NCBI RefSeq assembly: GCF_023101765.2
Contig: NC_064226.1
Coordinates: 1,604,001 to 1,668,000, forward strand
Direction: 5' to 3'
From: Spodoptera frugiperda
Taxonomy: Eukaryota; Arthropoda; Insecta; Lepidoptera; Noctuidae
DNA: 64,000 nucleotides
The notes under the pieces are model-generated. The model searched no databases. It was not told the DNA's origin and was given only the letters and a program-made list of their open reading frames with translations. Each line of letters opens with the position of its first letter. Position 1 is the first letter of the stretch. The translations under genes and the position numbers were made by a program. Below, piece after piece: positions 12,910-23,860 of the stretch.

Positions 12910-13145
12910 ATCTACTCTCGGGTTCGAATCCCGCGTCGGGCAAAGTATTATTGTGATATTTTCAGCTTTTCGAAAACTCAGTAGTAGCACAGAGTCTGGC
13001 ATTTTACCCAGTATATGATAATAGGCTCACACACACATAACACAAATGGTGAAAAGTGGGTGTACATTGTATAGCGGCATTACGTGCCGTAATGTGCACT
13101 TCTGCCTACCCCTTTGAGGATAAAAGGCGTGACGCTGTTCAACGA
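12910..13145 (+). mobile_element. tRNA-headed SINE, family S2, copy a
   Basis: Starts at the B-box side of the head (CTCGGGTTCGAATCCCGCGT), then CGGGCAAAGTATTA, ACACAAATGGTGAAAAGTGG and a 3' part with GTGCACTTCTGCCTACCCC and AAAGGCGTGAC. The A box is missing. Confidence 0.82.
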
Positions 13146-13810
13146 CCTAAGAAATGCAAAATTCCATTACCCAGCTTAAAAAAACAGTCTTTCCACTTAA
13201 AAAGACTAGCAATAAACATCACAGAACAATCTGTTAAAGGCTTGTAAAAAAGCAGCAAGCTGGGTAAGTAATAGGGCAATATTTGCAAGTTATTAGTCGG
13301 TGCTTAGTTCTGTGCAAACTATTTTACTTGCGATGCTACGAGTACTAATGAATACTTGCGACTGTTTATCTACAAGCTGTGGAAGCAGCTGTGCACTGAT
13401 TTAGTTTTGTAATTTTTTTTATTAAAAGTGGATGGTAATGGGGAAATCATGAAATATTTACAAAGAAGTGATGATAATGTGATTGTGCATTGTGATAAAA
13501 GAAATTGGCCTTACCCAATGATATTACAAGTAAAAAGGTGTACTTAGATAGGTCAGAAGAGCTCAGAAAGTGACACATTAAAATGTGGGCAACTGACAAC
13601 GTGTTTGTAGTATGGGACTGTATATTGGAAAATAGAGAGGGTTATGGTTTATAACGACCCGCGTTCCCGTAAATTGTCATGCAATAAAGGGATATCCAGT
13701 TATGACGTTTACATTCCTAATTCACAATTATCTGACATATAGACATTTTGAAACAAGTCCTTATAGTGATATGAAAAACATAAATATATTACATAATAAT
13801 TATATGTGAC
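13146..13810. other. No gene seen
   Basis: AT-rich with no repeat I recognise. Confidence 0.5.
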
Positions 13811-14016
13811 TAGCAAACCTGGCGAACTCCGTTTCGCCACCACTGATTTTCCCTGTTTTCCTGATTTTGTCTTGAAATATTTGCTGGATTTTCTTTGCTA
13901 TAAACCTCACGGAGCCCGAGCCCTTTCCAACGAATGCAAAACCGTGGAAATCGGTTCGTGCGTTCTGGAGTTATAGCGTCAGGAAGGAAAACCCGACTTA
14001 TTTTTATATAATAGAT
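13811..14016 (+). repeat. Retroposon with CTAGCAAACCTGGCGAACTC start
   Basis: Shares ~120 bp with 41885-42068, including TTTCTTTGCTATAAACCTCA, CGGAGCCCG, AAAACCGTGGAAATCGGTTC and the end AACCCGACTTATTTTTATAT. The two copies define a repeat about 200 bp long. Confidence 0.75.
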
Positions 14017-14289
14017 ATCCAACATGTCCATACTCTTTGACCATAATACTATGATCTTATATCCTCGCAGAGGAGTCTGTGTTGAATGTTACATGAGTGC
14101 ATGATGCAGCCTCCGACGGCAAATTGTATTACTGTGTATGTATGGAGTGGCGTGTTGTGTTACATTATACGAGAAGAGATTTCCAGTTCAATCTTATTTT
14201 TATGTTATTAAGGCATAGAATACAGATCGTAAACTGTATACTACTGTATTATGTTTCGAGTTCAAAATAAGTTCTCATATTAACATTTT

Positions 14290-14530
14290 GGCGGTTGTTC
14301 AATACGATAACTATTTTTGCCAACGGCATGTACCAATGTGACTTTTTCTGAGTTATAATATATACTTTCTAATATTACTTGTCTAAATAAACCTATGACA
14401 TCGTGATGAAACCCGCATTGAGCAAGCGTGGTGATTAAAGCTCAAACCTTCTCCGTGCAAGAAGAGGCCTCTGGTCAGCAGTGGCCACTGGGGCTGTTGA
14501 TGTGTATTAGTCTTAGTCCTAGGTAATAAA
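14290..14530 (+). repeat. LINE 3' UTR fragment (GTGGTGATTAAAGC type)
   Basis: Has ACCAATGTGACTTTTTCTGA, ATTGAGCAAGCGTGGTGATT, CAAACCTTCTCCGTGC, AGAAGAGGCCTCTGGTC and AGCAGTGG: the 3' UTR of a LINE very common in Lepidoptera. Confidence 0.75.
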
Positions 14531-15084
14531 TAAAAGGTTGTAGAAAACCTTAACGATAATAATGTCGCTTACTGAATGAAGCTTTTACCTAGCTACCAAA
14601 TCTATTAAGCGATTTGTATACGAGCACTTACCCAACCTATGTTATATAAGACTAAAAATATCGTAAGAAAATCTGTAAAATACTTCGCTCGGTCTGGCCA
14701 CGATTTCACGAAATATTTACATATTTTCCATTACTATTTATAAAGACAATAGTGTTTCACCAAGACCTAGAACAAACATTATCCTTCTAGACTTACTTTC
14801 AATCTAGGTACGCCACAAATAGACGTGTGTACCAACGACTTACCAAGCCGCAGACACAAATTCAATTTGCAAAGGATTTGTCTTTGTATCAACGTACAAT
14901 ATAATCTGCGACGTTAAAGTATTTTTTCAAATATTTGCCTTGGATCTGTGGTTTTCTTTCAGGAGGCTTGTGAAAAATATTTATCTGTATGATCTGTGAG
15001 AATTTAATAGATTTAAATATTTTTATAGATTTTTTTAATAACGGATAGACTTGACTGTCTCATGATAGTGTAGTTACTGTAGTG

Positions 15085-15705
15085 CAAGAGTATGGAACGT
15101 GTACTTAACAACAGGCTCCTGGCATACCTTGAAGGTAACGACCTCCTCAGCGATCAGCAGTATGGGTTTCGCCGCAACCGATCCACTGGGGACCTTCTTG
15201 CGTATGCCACCCACATTTGGAGCGAGGCAATCGAGAAGCACGGGGAGGCAATAGCGGTCTCACTCGATATATCGAAGGCCTTTGACAGGGTTTGGCACGA
15301 CAGCCTTATCGGCAAGCTTCCTGCATATGGACTTCCCGCTGATCTGTGCAGATGGATTGCAGACTTCCTGAGGGATCGGTCAATTCGAGTAGTCATTGAT
15401 GGCTGCTCGTCTGACCAATTTGGCATCAACGCTCTTTTTGCTGCACATCAACGACCTGCTTAAGCCCGGTATCTTTGGGTATGCAGATGACAGCACAGTT
15501 GTTGAAAGGTATGTGTCCGATGCGCGGACTAGCGGAACACAGATCCAGTCTCTAAGAGAGTCCATGGTCGAACGGTTGAACTCGTCCTTGAAGGCGGTCT
15601 CCAAGTGAATAGGTTGCTTATGGGCAGACGTGCTCCACCGTAGGCCGCATCATCACTTACCATCAGGTGAGATAGCGGCCAAACGTCGACCCATTAAATG
15701 TAAAA
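15085..15705 (+). pseudogene. Truncated non-LTR retrotransposon reverse transcriptase
   Basis: A LINE fragment, Jockey/CR1-like. The first frame (15092-15434) carries the RT motif QYGFRRNRST and the catalytic-Asp motif SLDISKAFDRVWH. At ~15434 the reading jumps to another frame that continues LLHINDLL and the YADDS active-site box (to 15608). The Gly-rich block normally between them is missing, consistent with a ~34-bp deletion that also shifts the frame. After 15608 the thumb and C-terminus are gone, and a 3' tail with ACCATCAGGTGAGATAG and poly-A (to 15705) follows at once. It is also 5'-truncated: an in-frame TAG lies just upstream of 15092. Not functional. Confidence 0.85.
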
Positions 15706-17880
15706 AAAAAGTTACTTTCCATTTTGTTTTTATCTGTGTTTTATATGTGTATGAAAACAGTTGGTTTCCATGGACTCGAGTTCGTGCCCTTGTACATGGC
15801 ATAATGTAGATGATGATAGCTGGTTGTGTATCGTCACGTTTTATAAGTTCCATACAATAGAGGGTGAGCCTATTGTCATATATTGGGCACAATTCCAGAC
15901 TCCGTGCTACTATTGAGAAATTGTAACGAAACCGAAAAACCCCAGTAAACTACAGCTTGTTATGTAAAGAAAAACTATTTAATAATCTAATTAAAGTCTA
16001 TATTCAACAACTATACTAAACAACACCACTACAAACTTTACTAGACCTTTGTACATGTACACCCAAACTTTATATAACTTTATATACGTAGGCACAGTTT
16101 ACCACGACCCCGCACTTGATATTTCGAACATTCAATCAACATGGAGTACAAACATGAAACGCGGTGGGTTTGGGCATTGTTTGAAGTGTCAGTTACAGCC
16201 TAACCAATCAACGTTAGCCTTCGTATAGTCGGTCTAGTGTAGTGCTTAGTTTGTATAGAGAAGTAGATCTTAATATAAGTTTTAACAACTTTGCTGATAT
16301 TTGGGTGTCAGTATAATGATATGGAAAGCAATTGGTGACTATTAGAAGTGGTTTTAAATATAGTCATGTCATATAAAAGCGTGGTTTCTATTATTTTCGA
16401 GGAATCATACTGAAACAATTTTTTGAATTTGGTGTAAGGATAGATGGGAATCGGCATTGCTTATACATTGCATTTTACCGTCAACTTCGCAAAATTCACC
16501 TTTAGGTACATGAACAGCAAAATTGTAGTTTTAAGTTTTTTCTACTTTTTCGTTTCCAATTAGTGCCGTACCGATACGATATCTCGATCCTCTCGGCGTC
16601 TGTATCAAGTGTGCTAGACTGTCAGCTCTAGTGAGCGCCTGTCGTAATCTATATTGCAACGTGATGCATACAGGGAAATGCGCCTGAGGGTTTGTTAATA
16701 GCAATGTGCATAGTTGCGACTACTAATCGATTCTAGTTTTTTGGATATTGAGAATGAATTCTATGTGGTAAAACCATTTCATTGAAAGCAAAAATAGTAA
16801 TAAGATAGTTTCATAGATTTTTCCAGGATTTTGAGATGTTTTAAGACTTGCGATTGGTTAGTATATTGTAATGGAACTTTTGTGTACGTTTTCGGGGACC
16901 TAAAATTGTTTTAGATATGATAAATAATTTGCAATATAGTGATTTGGATCCGCTTCTATGAATAATTATATAGTTATTTATCCGAGGAACAAATTGTCTG
17001 TTATTTCATGCACGAATTATCTCTTGTGATTATATTTACGAACTACCAAATAAACAGAATGGCACAACTTCTGCCATTGTTAACACTACAAAGGAAAGCG
17101 CCTGGAGCACTTTCGCTGCAATATGACACAACCCGACATCCTAATTTCCTTGATATTTTATTTACATGTTTATTCACTTACTCTGCAAATGGAAACTACG
17201 TATCGTGATGATTTTAATACATAATGGTTCCTAAATGATGCATTATGTTATTTTCGAAAAAGTGTTGCAATTTCGTAAAATTTTAGAAAATGTTTTAAGA
17301 ACATTTCAAAATTCAATTTCGATGTATCAACTTATTTGGAAATCACTATGAAAACCTACCTATTAACATTATATTATCTTGGCTGGGACAGTCAATAAAT
17401 GGACAATTTTGTACTTAATCTATCTATCGGTAATTTTCGTTTCTAGGGATAAAACTTATGACATAAGTTCTATACAAAACGTTTCCAAACTATTCTCTAC
17501 TAGAAAAATAGGCAAATAAGGTATTGAAATTGACCGCAAGCCAATGAAATCTCCTCCGTACGCGAACGAAAATGTATCTAAATAATAATGACTAACGTTT
17601 TTATGAACTTGAGCTAAAGCCGTTGTGTTGGTCGCTAAAATAATTTACTTATTACGAAGTAATTTGGCGGCGTCTAACTAAATTGTTGGATTACCGCAGC
17701 GACCGCTCTTATGAATTAATGTTCCCTTTATAAGAAAATTAGAAGGAAAATTATGTTTCGCTACATTTTCACGCTTGTTTAGGGAGCTTTGATAGGCTTT
17801 GTTTATTTCATTTTTATTTATGATAAGACGATATTTCGAGAAAGATGAAACAGGAAAATAGGATCGTTATTACGTCGATT
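15706..17880. other. No gene seen
   Basis: AT-rich. 16060-16260 has TATA-like TTTATATACG and CCAATCAACG but no start, donor or ORF to support a promoter. Confidence 0.5.
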
Positions 17881-18020
17881 TTTGGTATTAGGTTGGTTAC
17901 CTTTCCACGCAAGGCATCTATTATTAGTTATGTGGCGACACATTGACAAGTGACAAGTGACAGATGACAGAAGTCGCACATAGACTATCGACGAACAAAT
18001 CAACGGATGACGTCATAAAT
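17881..18020 (-). repeat. Repeat X (empty-site copy)
   Basis: Shares, in reverse, TTTATGACGTCATCCGTTGA, TATGTGCGACTT and ATGTGTCGCCACAT with 55600-56095, but lacks the MITE that interrupts that copy. Confidence 0.6.
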
Positions 18021-18039
18021 ATCCTGCATCGCACATATG

Positions 18040-18310
18040 AAGTTTACATGCGAGTTAACACGGATAGAAAATCCCAAAGAACAACAGTTGGGCAGAAAGC
18101 CCGCCAGGCATGATCACCTCGCCTGGTCGGAGGATCCTCCTTTTCTTAGGGAACTTTACTCTCTGTTCCCTAAAGTTAAAACAATTGTGATTGGCCAATG
18201 CACGGTCCTCTTGAGTTGTAGTTGAGGCGCCTGAGTGCTTTCCGCATACGCACGCTAGCGGTAGCAAGCCGTGCCGGAGCCGCGCCGGAGCCGTGTTTGT
18301 TAAATGTGCT
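18040..18310. other. GC-rich unassigned segment
   Basis: Includes GTGCCGGAGCCGCGCCGGAG (18271-18290) and a hairpin TTAGGGAAC...GTTCCCTAA (18147-18174). No convincing ORF or repeat match. Confidence 0.3.
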
Positions 18311-19450
18311 TTATTTACCTTAAATGGCCTGTAGATAACGCAGGCGGTATCCTTGAAAAAGGTAGCATTCAAATCATAATGCGTACCTTAACAATCAACA
18401 AAAGTAAAAGAACAACAAAGTTAAACATACAACCTCCAACTAACAAAACATATATTTTTCTCTCCACTAAAATGCACTAAAAGAGCATTTAATGCAAGCA
18501 GTCTGAGAGTCTGCGAACAATAGTCTCAAATTAGCAGCTAGACTGCATCTGTGTGTAAATAGTGTCTGACACTAAATACGGTGTCATTCGAGAACGCGCG
18601 ACGAACGCTCCGCTACTAAATTGAGTTCTGGAGTGGATGGCTGATCAACTGCATTGTTTGTAGGTGTCGGCTTTTCTGTCTAGTTCATTTTTAGGTGGGA
18701 AACATCAATGGATAAGCTGCAATGTTTTAATAAATACACGATATGTGATGTATGTACCTACCTAATAGTTTATTTTTGTCTATCATTAAGACGTATTTCG
18801 TCGCCGTACCTATATTATATTCATCTTCACTCATTTTCTGTTTAAGAACTATAAACATAAGTAAAACAAAACAAAATAAAACATATCCATATATCACCAT
18901 CAAGTCTTGCAATACTCAAATGTAAAAAAATCTATTTTATACATTTAAAGTGTAACATAACGTCACCCTTTTAATCCTTGAGAGAATAGGCAAAGGTGTC
19001 CTTATACAATCTAACACCAATTATTTATCAGCTACGTGTGTATTCTGATGTCTAAGAAGTAGTGAAAAACTTGGGTCAAAAATCCTATCACCACACATTT
19101 CCCCCTTTACAAAAACTTAAAAATCTTGCTTCATATTTTCGCATGGCACTACAACAGCGTTGTAGGACAATCTACCCTTTGCTTGTTCACCGCAGTTTAT
19201 CTAGTTAACCGTTAATCCGAACAGAGTGGAGAGAAAAGCTTTTAAAGTTCAGCTCTTTATGTTTATTTTAGAACTAAAGTACGTAGTGTATGTAGTATAT
19301 ATATGAAGTTTTCATGTGATATAGAAGTTCGTGTTCAAGTATGGAAGATAAGTGAGAGTTTTCAATTGTATTGAACTGCTATCTAAGTTTTTTGCAGTTG
19401 GTTTGGCTAACATTCAATGGAAAAGCAAATTACGTTATTACTTATTCTAT
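18311..19450. other. No gene seen
   Basis: AT-rich with a GC-richer patch at 18590-18620 (GAGAACGCGCGACGAACGC); no ORF. Confidence 0.5.
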
Positions 19451-19625
19451 ACTGTCTGCCTCCTTGATCGGGAGTTCGTAAGTGCGATTGTTGGACAAGG
19501 GTCTCGAGTTCAATTCTCGGGTCAGGCAAAGTATTACTGGGCTTTTTTCGGTTTTTCAAAAAAATCTCAGTAGTAACACGGAGCCTGGAATTGTGCCTAG
19601 TATATGTCAATAGGCTCACCCCTAT
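19451..19625 (+). mobile_element. SINE family S2, copy b
   Basis: tRNA-like head with TCGTAAGTGCGATTGTTGG (A side) and GAGTTCAATTCTCGGGTC (B side), then CAGGCAAAGTATTACTGGGC. It ends after AATAGGCTCACCCC, so the 3' third is missing. It lies just upstream of tRNA-His copy 1 but is a different tRNA-like sequence. Confidence 0.82.
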
Positions 19626-19832
19626 ACGTATATGTATATTTATTAACAATATGCTATATTCATTAAGGTAGATAAAAATGTACATAAAATATTTAAATAA
19701 ATATTTCTTTTTATCAAAAAGAGGAAAGCAATTCAAATAGACTAAAACCTTTGCAGACATTTCCAGGTTGTGGCTAGGAACGCTACGAGAGTTACATTGC
19801 AAAAAATTTGCTCCGCCGCGACAGTGTATCAC

Positions 19833-19904
19833 TGCCGTGACCAGGATTCGAACCTGGGTTACTACGGCCACAACGTAGGGTCCTAACCACTAGACGATCA
19901 CGGC
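19833..19904 (-). tRNA. tRNA-His (GTG), copy 1
   Basis: 72 nt. Read on the minus strand the acceptor stem GCCGTGA pairs with TCACGGC, the discriminator is A, the anticodon loop TTGTGGC carries GTG, the anticodon stem CTACG/CGTAG is fully paired, and the T arm is CCAGG-TTCGAAT-CCTGG. The D arm GTCT/GGAC pairs with one G-T. Internal A and B boxes are intact (B box GGTTCGAAT). G-1 is absent from the gene, as expected for eukaryotic tRNA-His where it is added later. About 70 bases upstream and 25 downstream are shared with the other copies, and T-runs for Pol III termination follow ~25-35 nt downstream. First of five genes within 8.2 kb. Confidence 0.95.
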
Positions 19905-20237
19905 TACCGGAGCTGGTGACTGTGGTACCGAAATACGGCACTTTATCTCGGAAACTGGAGCACTTTCTCTTGCAAATTATCGCGGTTTGCGCAAGCAACG
20001 CAGTGTGCAATGTTATGCTTACAACATAATTGAGGGTTTATAATAATTACTTAGTACTTTATGTTGCGACTATCTCATAAATTTTATACTTAATAGAACA
20101 ACAGTTGAGCACTCAATCCTGGATATCAAATGTACCAATCCCAAGAATCCCACGTCTTTATCCAGGCTTGGTTTCATCGTCTCGAGTTTTATTATTAGAA
20201 CCAGGAAAGAGTGGAATTCATTATCAGAGTCACTGTT

Positions 20238-20371
20238 TACCGAAGTAGCCTGGGTGTCTCCAAAGTCCTAGGGGATAAGTTGCTTATGGACAGGCGTACA
20301 ACATCGCTGACTGAACTACTTACCACTAGACGAGATAATGGCGAAACGGCCGACCCATTACGTATAAAAAT
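20238..20371 (+). repeat. LINE 3' tail matching the 15.1-kb LINE
   Basis: Shares GTTGCTTATGG, the CTTACCA stretch, GCGAAACGGCCGACCCATTA and a terminal A-run with the tail at 15611-15705. Only the extreme 3' end of the element is present. Confidence 0.65.
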
Positions 20372-20670
20372 ATTGTTAAAATTTATTAGTACTAAGTAAG
20401 CACCTATCCATTATGAGATGTAAATGTTGTTATGTGTATGTTAGATACATATTATTTATCAAATAGAACATTCATTTTTGTAGATAATATTTTAGTAAAT
20501 GGATTATGTCCTCTATAATGGATGGATATGAATTTGACAGCGTTAACGATTGTCTGTCTATTTCAGAAAAATAAACTAGAGACGTTTATTCAAATAATTG
20601 GCTCGCAAACTGTGTACTCTGTGTATGCTGTGATTGAACTCTAGTTCAATTCTCAGGTTGATTTTTTATG

Positions 20671-20678
20671 GGATGAAG
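20671..20678. repeat. hAT target site duplication, left
   Basis: GGATGAAG, repeated exactly at 22797-22804 just outside the opposite end. Confidence 0.88.
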
Positions 20679-20930
20679 CAGTGGCGTAGCGTGAGTGTCG
20701 GCCGCCCGGGGCGGAAGACAATTTTGCCGCCCCCTTATTTAGGTATTTTAATTTAATGTATACTACACATTACATACATTCATAATAGAGAACTTTTCGG
20801 CGAGAACAGTCATGAATCAGAACACTCCCCGTGGTATAGGCGATATAATGTACAATGAAGCTACATCTCTACGCATTGCCAGTGTCAAGTCGGTTTTAAA
20901 TTTCCTGCCACTCAACAATCCAATTCGCAC

Positions 20931-21059
20931 GGTTAGGTTTGGGTTAAGTTTGAGTTAGGTTTGGGTTAGGTTTGGGTTAGGGTTGGGTTAAGTTTGGGTT
21001 AGGTTTGGTTTAGGTTTGGGTTAGGTTTGGGTTAGGTTTGGGTTAGGTTTGGGTTAGGT
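20931..21059 (-). repeat. Short inverted arm of the 11-bp telomere-like repeat
   Basis: About 12 degenerate units of GGTTTGGGTTA in the opposite orientation to the long array, separated by a ~19-bp AT-rich spacer containing TAGAATAGAATAGA. Variants such as AAGTTTGGGTT and GAGTT occur here, so this arm is older or less homogenised. Confidence 0.93.
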
Positions 21060-21077
21060 ATAGAATAGAATAGAGCC

Positions 21078-22265
21078 AACCCAAACCTAGCCCAAACCTA
21101 GCCCAAACCTAACCCAAACCTAACCCAAACCTAACCCAAACCTAACCCAAACCTAACCCAAACCTAACCCAAACCTAACCCAAACCTAACCCAAACCTAA
21201 CCCAAACCTAACCCAAACCTAACCCAAACCTAACCCAAACCTAACCCAAACCTAACCCAAACCTAACCCAAACCTAACCCAAACCTAACCCAAACCTAAC
21301 CCAAACCTAACCCAAACCTAACCCAAACCTAACCCAAACCTAACCCAAACCTAACCCAAACCTAACCCAAACCTAACCCAAACCTAACCCAAACCTAACC
21401 CAAACCTAACCCAAACCTAACCCAAACCTAACCCAAACCTAACCCAAACCTAACCCAAACCTAACCCAAACCTAACCCAAACCTAACCCAAACCTAACCC
21501 AAACCTAACCCAAACCTAACCCAAACCTAACCCAAACCTAACCCAAACCTAACCCAAACCTAACCCAAACCTAACCCAAACCTAACCCAAACCTAACCCA
21601 AACCTAACCCAAACCTAACCCAAACCTAACCCAAACCTAACCCAAACCTAACCCAAACCTAACCCAAACCTAACCCAAACCTAACCCAAACCTAACCCAA
21701 ACCTAACCCAAACCTAACCCAAACCTAACCCAAACCTAACCCAAACCTAACCCAAACCTAACCCAAACCTAACCCAAACCTAACCCAAACCTAACCCAAA
21801 CCTAACCCAAACCTAACCCAAACCTAACCCAAACCTAACCCAAACCTAACCCAAACCTAACCCAAACCTAACCCAAACCTAACCCAAACCTAACCCAAAC
21901 CTAACCCAAACCTAACCCAAACCTAACCCAAACCTAACCCAAACCTAACCCAAACCTAACCCAAACCTAACCCAAACCTAACCCAAACCTAACCCAAACC
22001 TAACCCAAACCTAACCCAAACCTAACCCAAACCTAACCCAAACCTAACCCAAACCTAACCCAAACCTAACCCAAACCTAACCCAAACCTAACCCAAACCT
22101 AACCCAAACCTAACCCAAACCTAACCCAAACCTAACCCAAACCTAACCCAAACCTAACCCAAACCTAACCCAAACCTAACCCAAACCTAACCCAAACCTA
22201 ACCCAAACCTAACCCAAACCTAACCCAAACCTAACCCAAACCTAACCCAAACCTAACCCAAACCC
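21078..22265 (+). repeat. 11-bp telomere-like minisatellite, 108 units
   Basis: Exactly 1,188 bp of AACCCAAACCT, 108 units in constant phase. Units 2 and 3 start AG instead of AA, and the last ends CCC; the rest look identical. The complementary strand reads TTAGGTTTGGG, containing the insect telomere unit TTAGG. Such homogeneity implies recent expansion or gene conversion. It may be mis-sized by the assembler. Confidence 0.97.
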
Positions 22266-22601
22266 AGCGCTGGAGGACTTGGAGGCGATCTCCAAAATCT
22301 CTTCCTTGTTCTCCAACGCCATTTGAGCTACCTCAGCCACCGAGTGCTCCGTGTACAGGACGCTAGACGCCCCGTAGCCAGCCCTGGATCTCGTGACACC
22401 GGTTGCGCGCTCCTTGGCGGTGACCTTCTCCTCCAGGTCATTTTACGCCTCCACCCGCTTGGCTTGCGCCAGAGACGCCCTCAGTTGGCGTTGAGCTTCA
22501 TCAAGTCCCACATCGTGGGAACTTGATTTCGCCTTCACCTTTTTTACCCTACCAATTACTGGTTCCGACGAATCGTCGGATTCTTGCCTCAGGTGCCCCT
22601 C
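22266..22601 (-). pseudogene. ORF1 (Gag-like) fragment of an R1-like non-LTR retrotransposon
   Basis: Reading the minus strand from about 22601 gives a ~110-residue segment broken by one TAA at 22443-22445. It passes a charged Lys/Glu-rich stretch and ends in a motif like VAQMALENKEEILEIASKSS. That pattern resembles the ORF1 of R1-clade elements, the clade that includes telomere-inserting SART and TRAS. The segment is GC-rich compared with its surroundings and stops abruptly where the telomere-like array begins. Too short to be functional. Family assignment is from motif memory. Confidence 0.55.
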
Positions 22602-22796
22602 TCGGGGCAGGACCACTCGTTAAAGGTTCCATCCCCACTCTCACTACTTTCTCCGATCTCTAGTTGCGAAAAAAATATAAAATGGTTGAAATATTTACAA
22701 AATATTTTTATTATTTATTCTTTAAAATTTGCCGCCCCCTAAAAAGTGCCGCCCGGGGCGGGCCGCCCCTGCCGTCCCTACTACGCTACGCCACTG

Positions 22797-22804
22797 GGAT
22801 GAAG
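22797..22804. repeat. hAT target site duplication, right
   Basis: GGATGAAG, partner of 20671-20678. It overlaps the start of a truncated retroposon tail, so the insertion appears to be at that repeat's edge. Confidence 0.88.
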
Positions 22805-22948
22805 GCCCAATTCCTTTATCCACTCCCCCATACTCAATGCCTAACCCCCAAAAGGCTGGCCACGCAACTTAGGTATAGGTATATCCTCTGGTGTAGCAAG
22901 TGTCCATGGGCGGCGCTGATGGCGTACCACCAGGTGATAGAAAAAAAG
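22801..22948 (+). repeat. Lepidopteran retroposon R, copy c (truncated)
   Basis: Starts at GAAGGCCCAATTCC directly beside the hAT element, then GGCTGGCCACGCAAC, GTGTCCATGGGCGGCGC and CGTACCACCAGGTGATAG with an A-run. Confidence 0.8.
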
Positions 22949-23057
22949 ATATTCTAATCATTACACAACATAGCAGGCGTTTTATGCGTTAGTTATCCTT
23001 TACAAAACATTTCAATAAAAATGCAAAAAGAAATGCTCCGCCGCGACAGTGAATCAC

Positions 23058-23129
23058 TGCCGTGACCAGGATTCGAACCTGGGTTACTACGGCCACAACG
23101 TAGGGTCCTAACCACTAGACGATCACGGC
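23058..23129 (-). tRNA. tRNA-His (GTG), copy 2
   Basis: Same 72-nt tRNA sequence as copy 1. The 5' flank (23130-23196) matches copy 1 up to the CTTTCTCTT motif and then diverges. Downstream a T5 run follows the conserved GCGGCGGAGCATTTC stretch. Separated from copy 1 by the hAT element. Confidence 0.95.
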
Positions 23130-23534
23130 TACCGGAGCTGGTGACTGTGGTACCGAAATACGGCACTTTATCTCGCAAACTGGAGCACTTTCTCTTTATT
23201 ATTGAGTAACTGACGAAATTGTAACGACTGGCGGACACAAAGACCAGTTTAAAGAATAATTTGCTTTCCATTGAGCGTTAAGTTAAAGATTTAATTCAGT
23301 ACTTGCGAATAAAAGAAGCAGTGGTTACTGATATGTATGTTAATAAAGGTAGCAGATGTACCGCGCAAACCGTAACATTCTTGGTTTATTTTTAATTAAT
23401 TAGTCTTTATTATATTAATTAGTATTTATAATGCTTTTTAATCGCGTAATTAATTATTTTTATAAGTACACACTTTTTGCCAGTTAAGTTACAAGTCCCA
23501 TTACAATAATGACAAAATGTAGATAAAGAATAAA

Positions 23535-23692
23535 CTTTTTTTTAAGTGGGGAAATCATCCTATGACGTCTCTCGCCTTGAGCGTGGTGAGAGGGACTGTC
23601 AGACTCTTACTGACTAAAAATCACCCCGTTCCTACTCCTGCTTTTCGAGCTGGAGCCCCGTTAAACCCGCTACCCGCCGTCTGCAGCTCCGG
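23535..23692 (-). repeat. Lepidopteran repeat B, copy 1
   Basis: T-run, GGGGAAATCATCCTATGACG, AGAGGGACTGTCAGACTC, ACCCCGTTCCTACTCCTGC and GAGCTGGAGCCCCG. The same order in sense or reverse recurs in six more copies here. Element class unknown to me. Confidence 0.75.
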
Positions 23693-23860
23693 AAAAGAAG
23701 TAAAGCTGACGTTGTATTTAAACATCGCTCTGCTTATGCCTTATGAGAATGACATTACAGACATTGTGATATTTTCGTTTATTGAACAGATCATCGTAAA
23801 TGTCTTACAAATATTCAATAAAAAAATGCAAAAAAATGCTCCGCCGCGACAGTGAATCAC

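Larger units (their letters stand above)
20679..22796. mobile_element. Non-autonomous hAT-type transposon carrying a telomere-like array
   Basis: 2,118 bp bounded by inverted ends CAGTGGCGTAGCGT, flanked by the 8-bp duplication GGATGAAG (20671-20678 and 22797-22804). The CAGTGGCG end and 8-bp duplication are hallmarks of the hAT superfamily. Subterminal regions at both ends are rich in CCGCCCGGGGCGG palindromes, and both contain a TTTGCCGCCCCCT motif in the same orientation. No transposase ORF is seen. The interior holds ~215 bp of unknown sequence, a short G-rich and a long C-rich array of an 11-bp repeat, and a fragment of a non-LTR retrotransposon ORF1. Confidence 0.88.

Noticed and set aside
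15154..15429. 91-codon minus-strand ORF across the LINE reverse transcriptase
   Set aside because: Antisense shadow of the plus-strand RT motifs.
19792..20010. Recurring ORFs with the translated motif DRLVVRTLRCGRSNPGSNPG at all five tRNA-His loci
   Set aside because: This is a translation of the tRNA-His gene and its flank. It looks like a conserved protein family only because the tRNA is duplicated.
20931..22265. True chromosome-end telomere
   Set aside because: The unit is an 11-mer, not TTAGG, the array is bounded by transposon ends with a duplication, and unique DNA continues on both sides.
21078..22265. CRISPR array
   Set aside because: Units are contiguous with no spacers, and the setting is eukaryotic.
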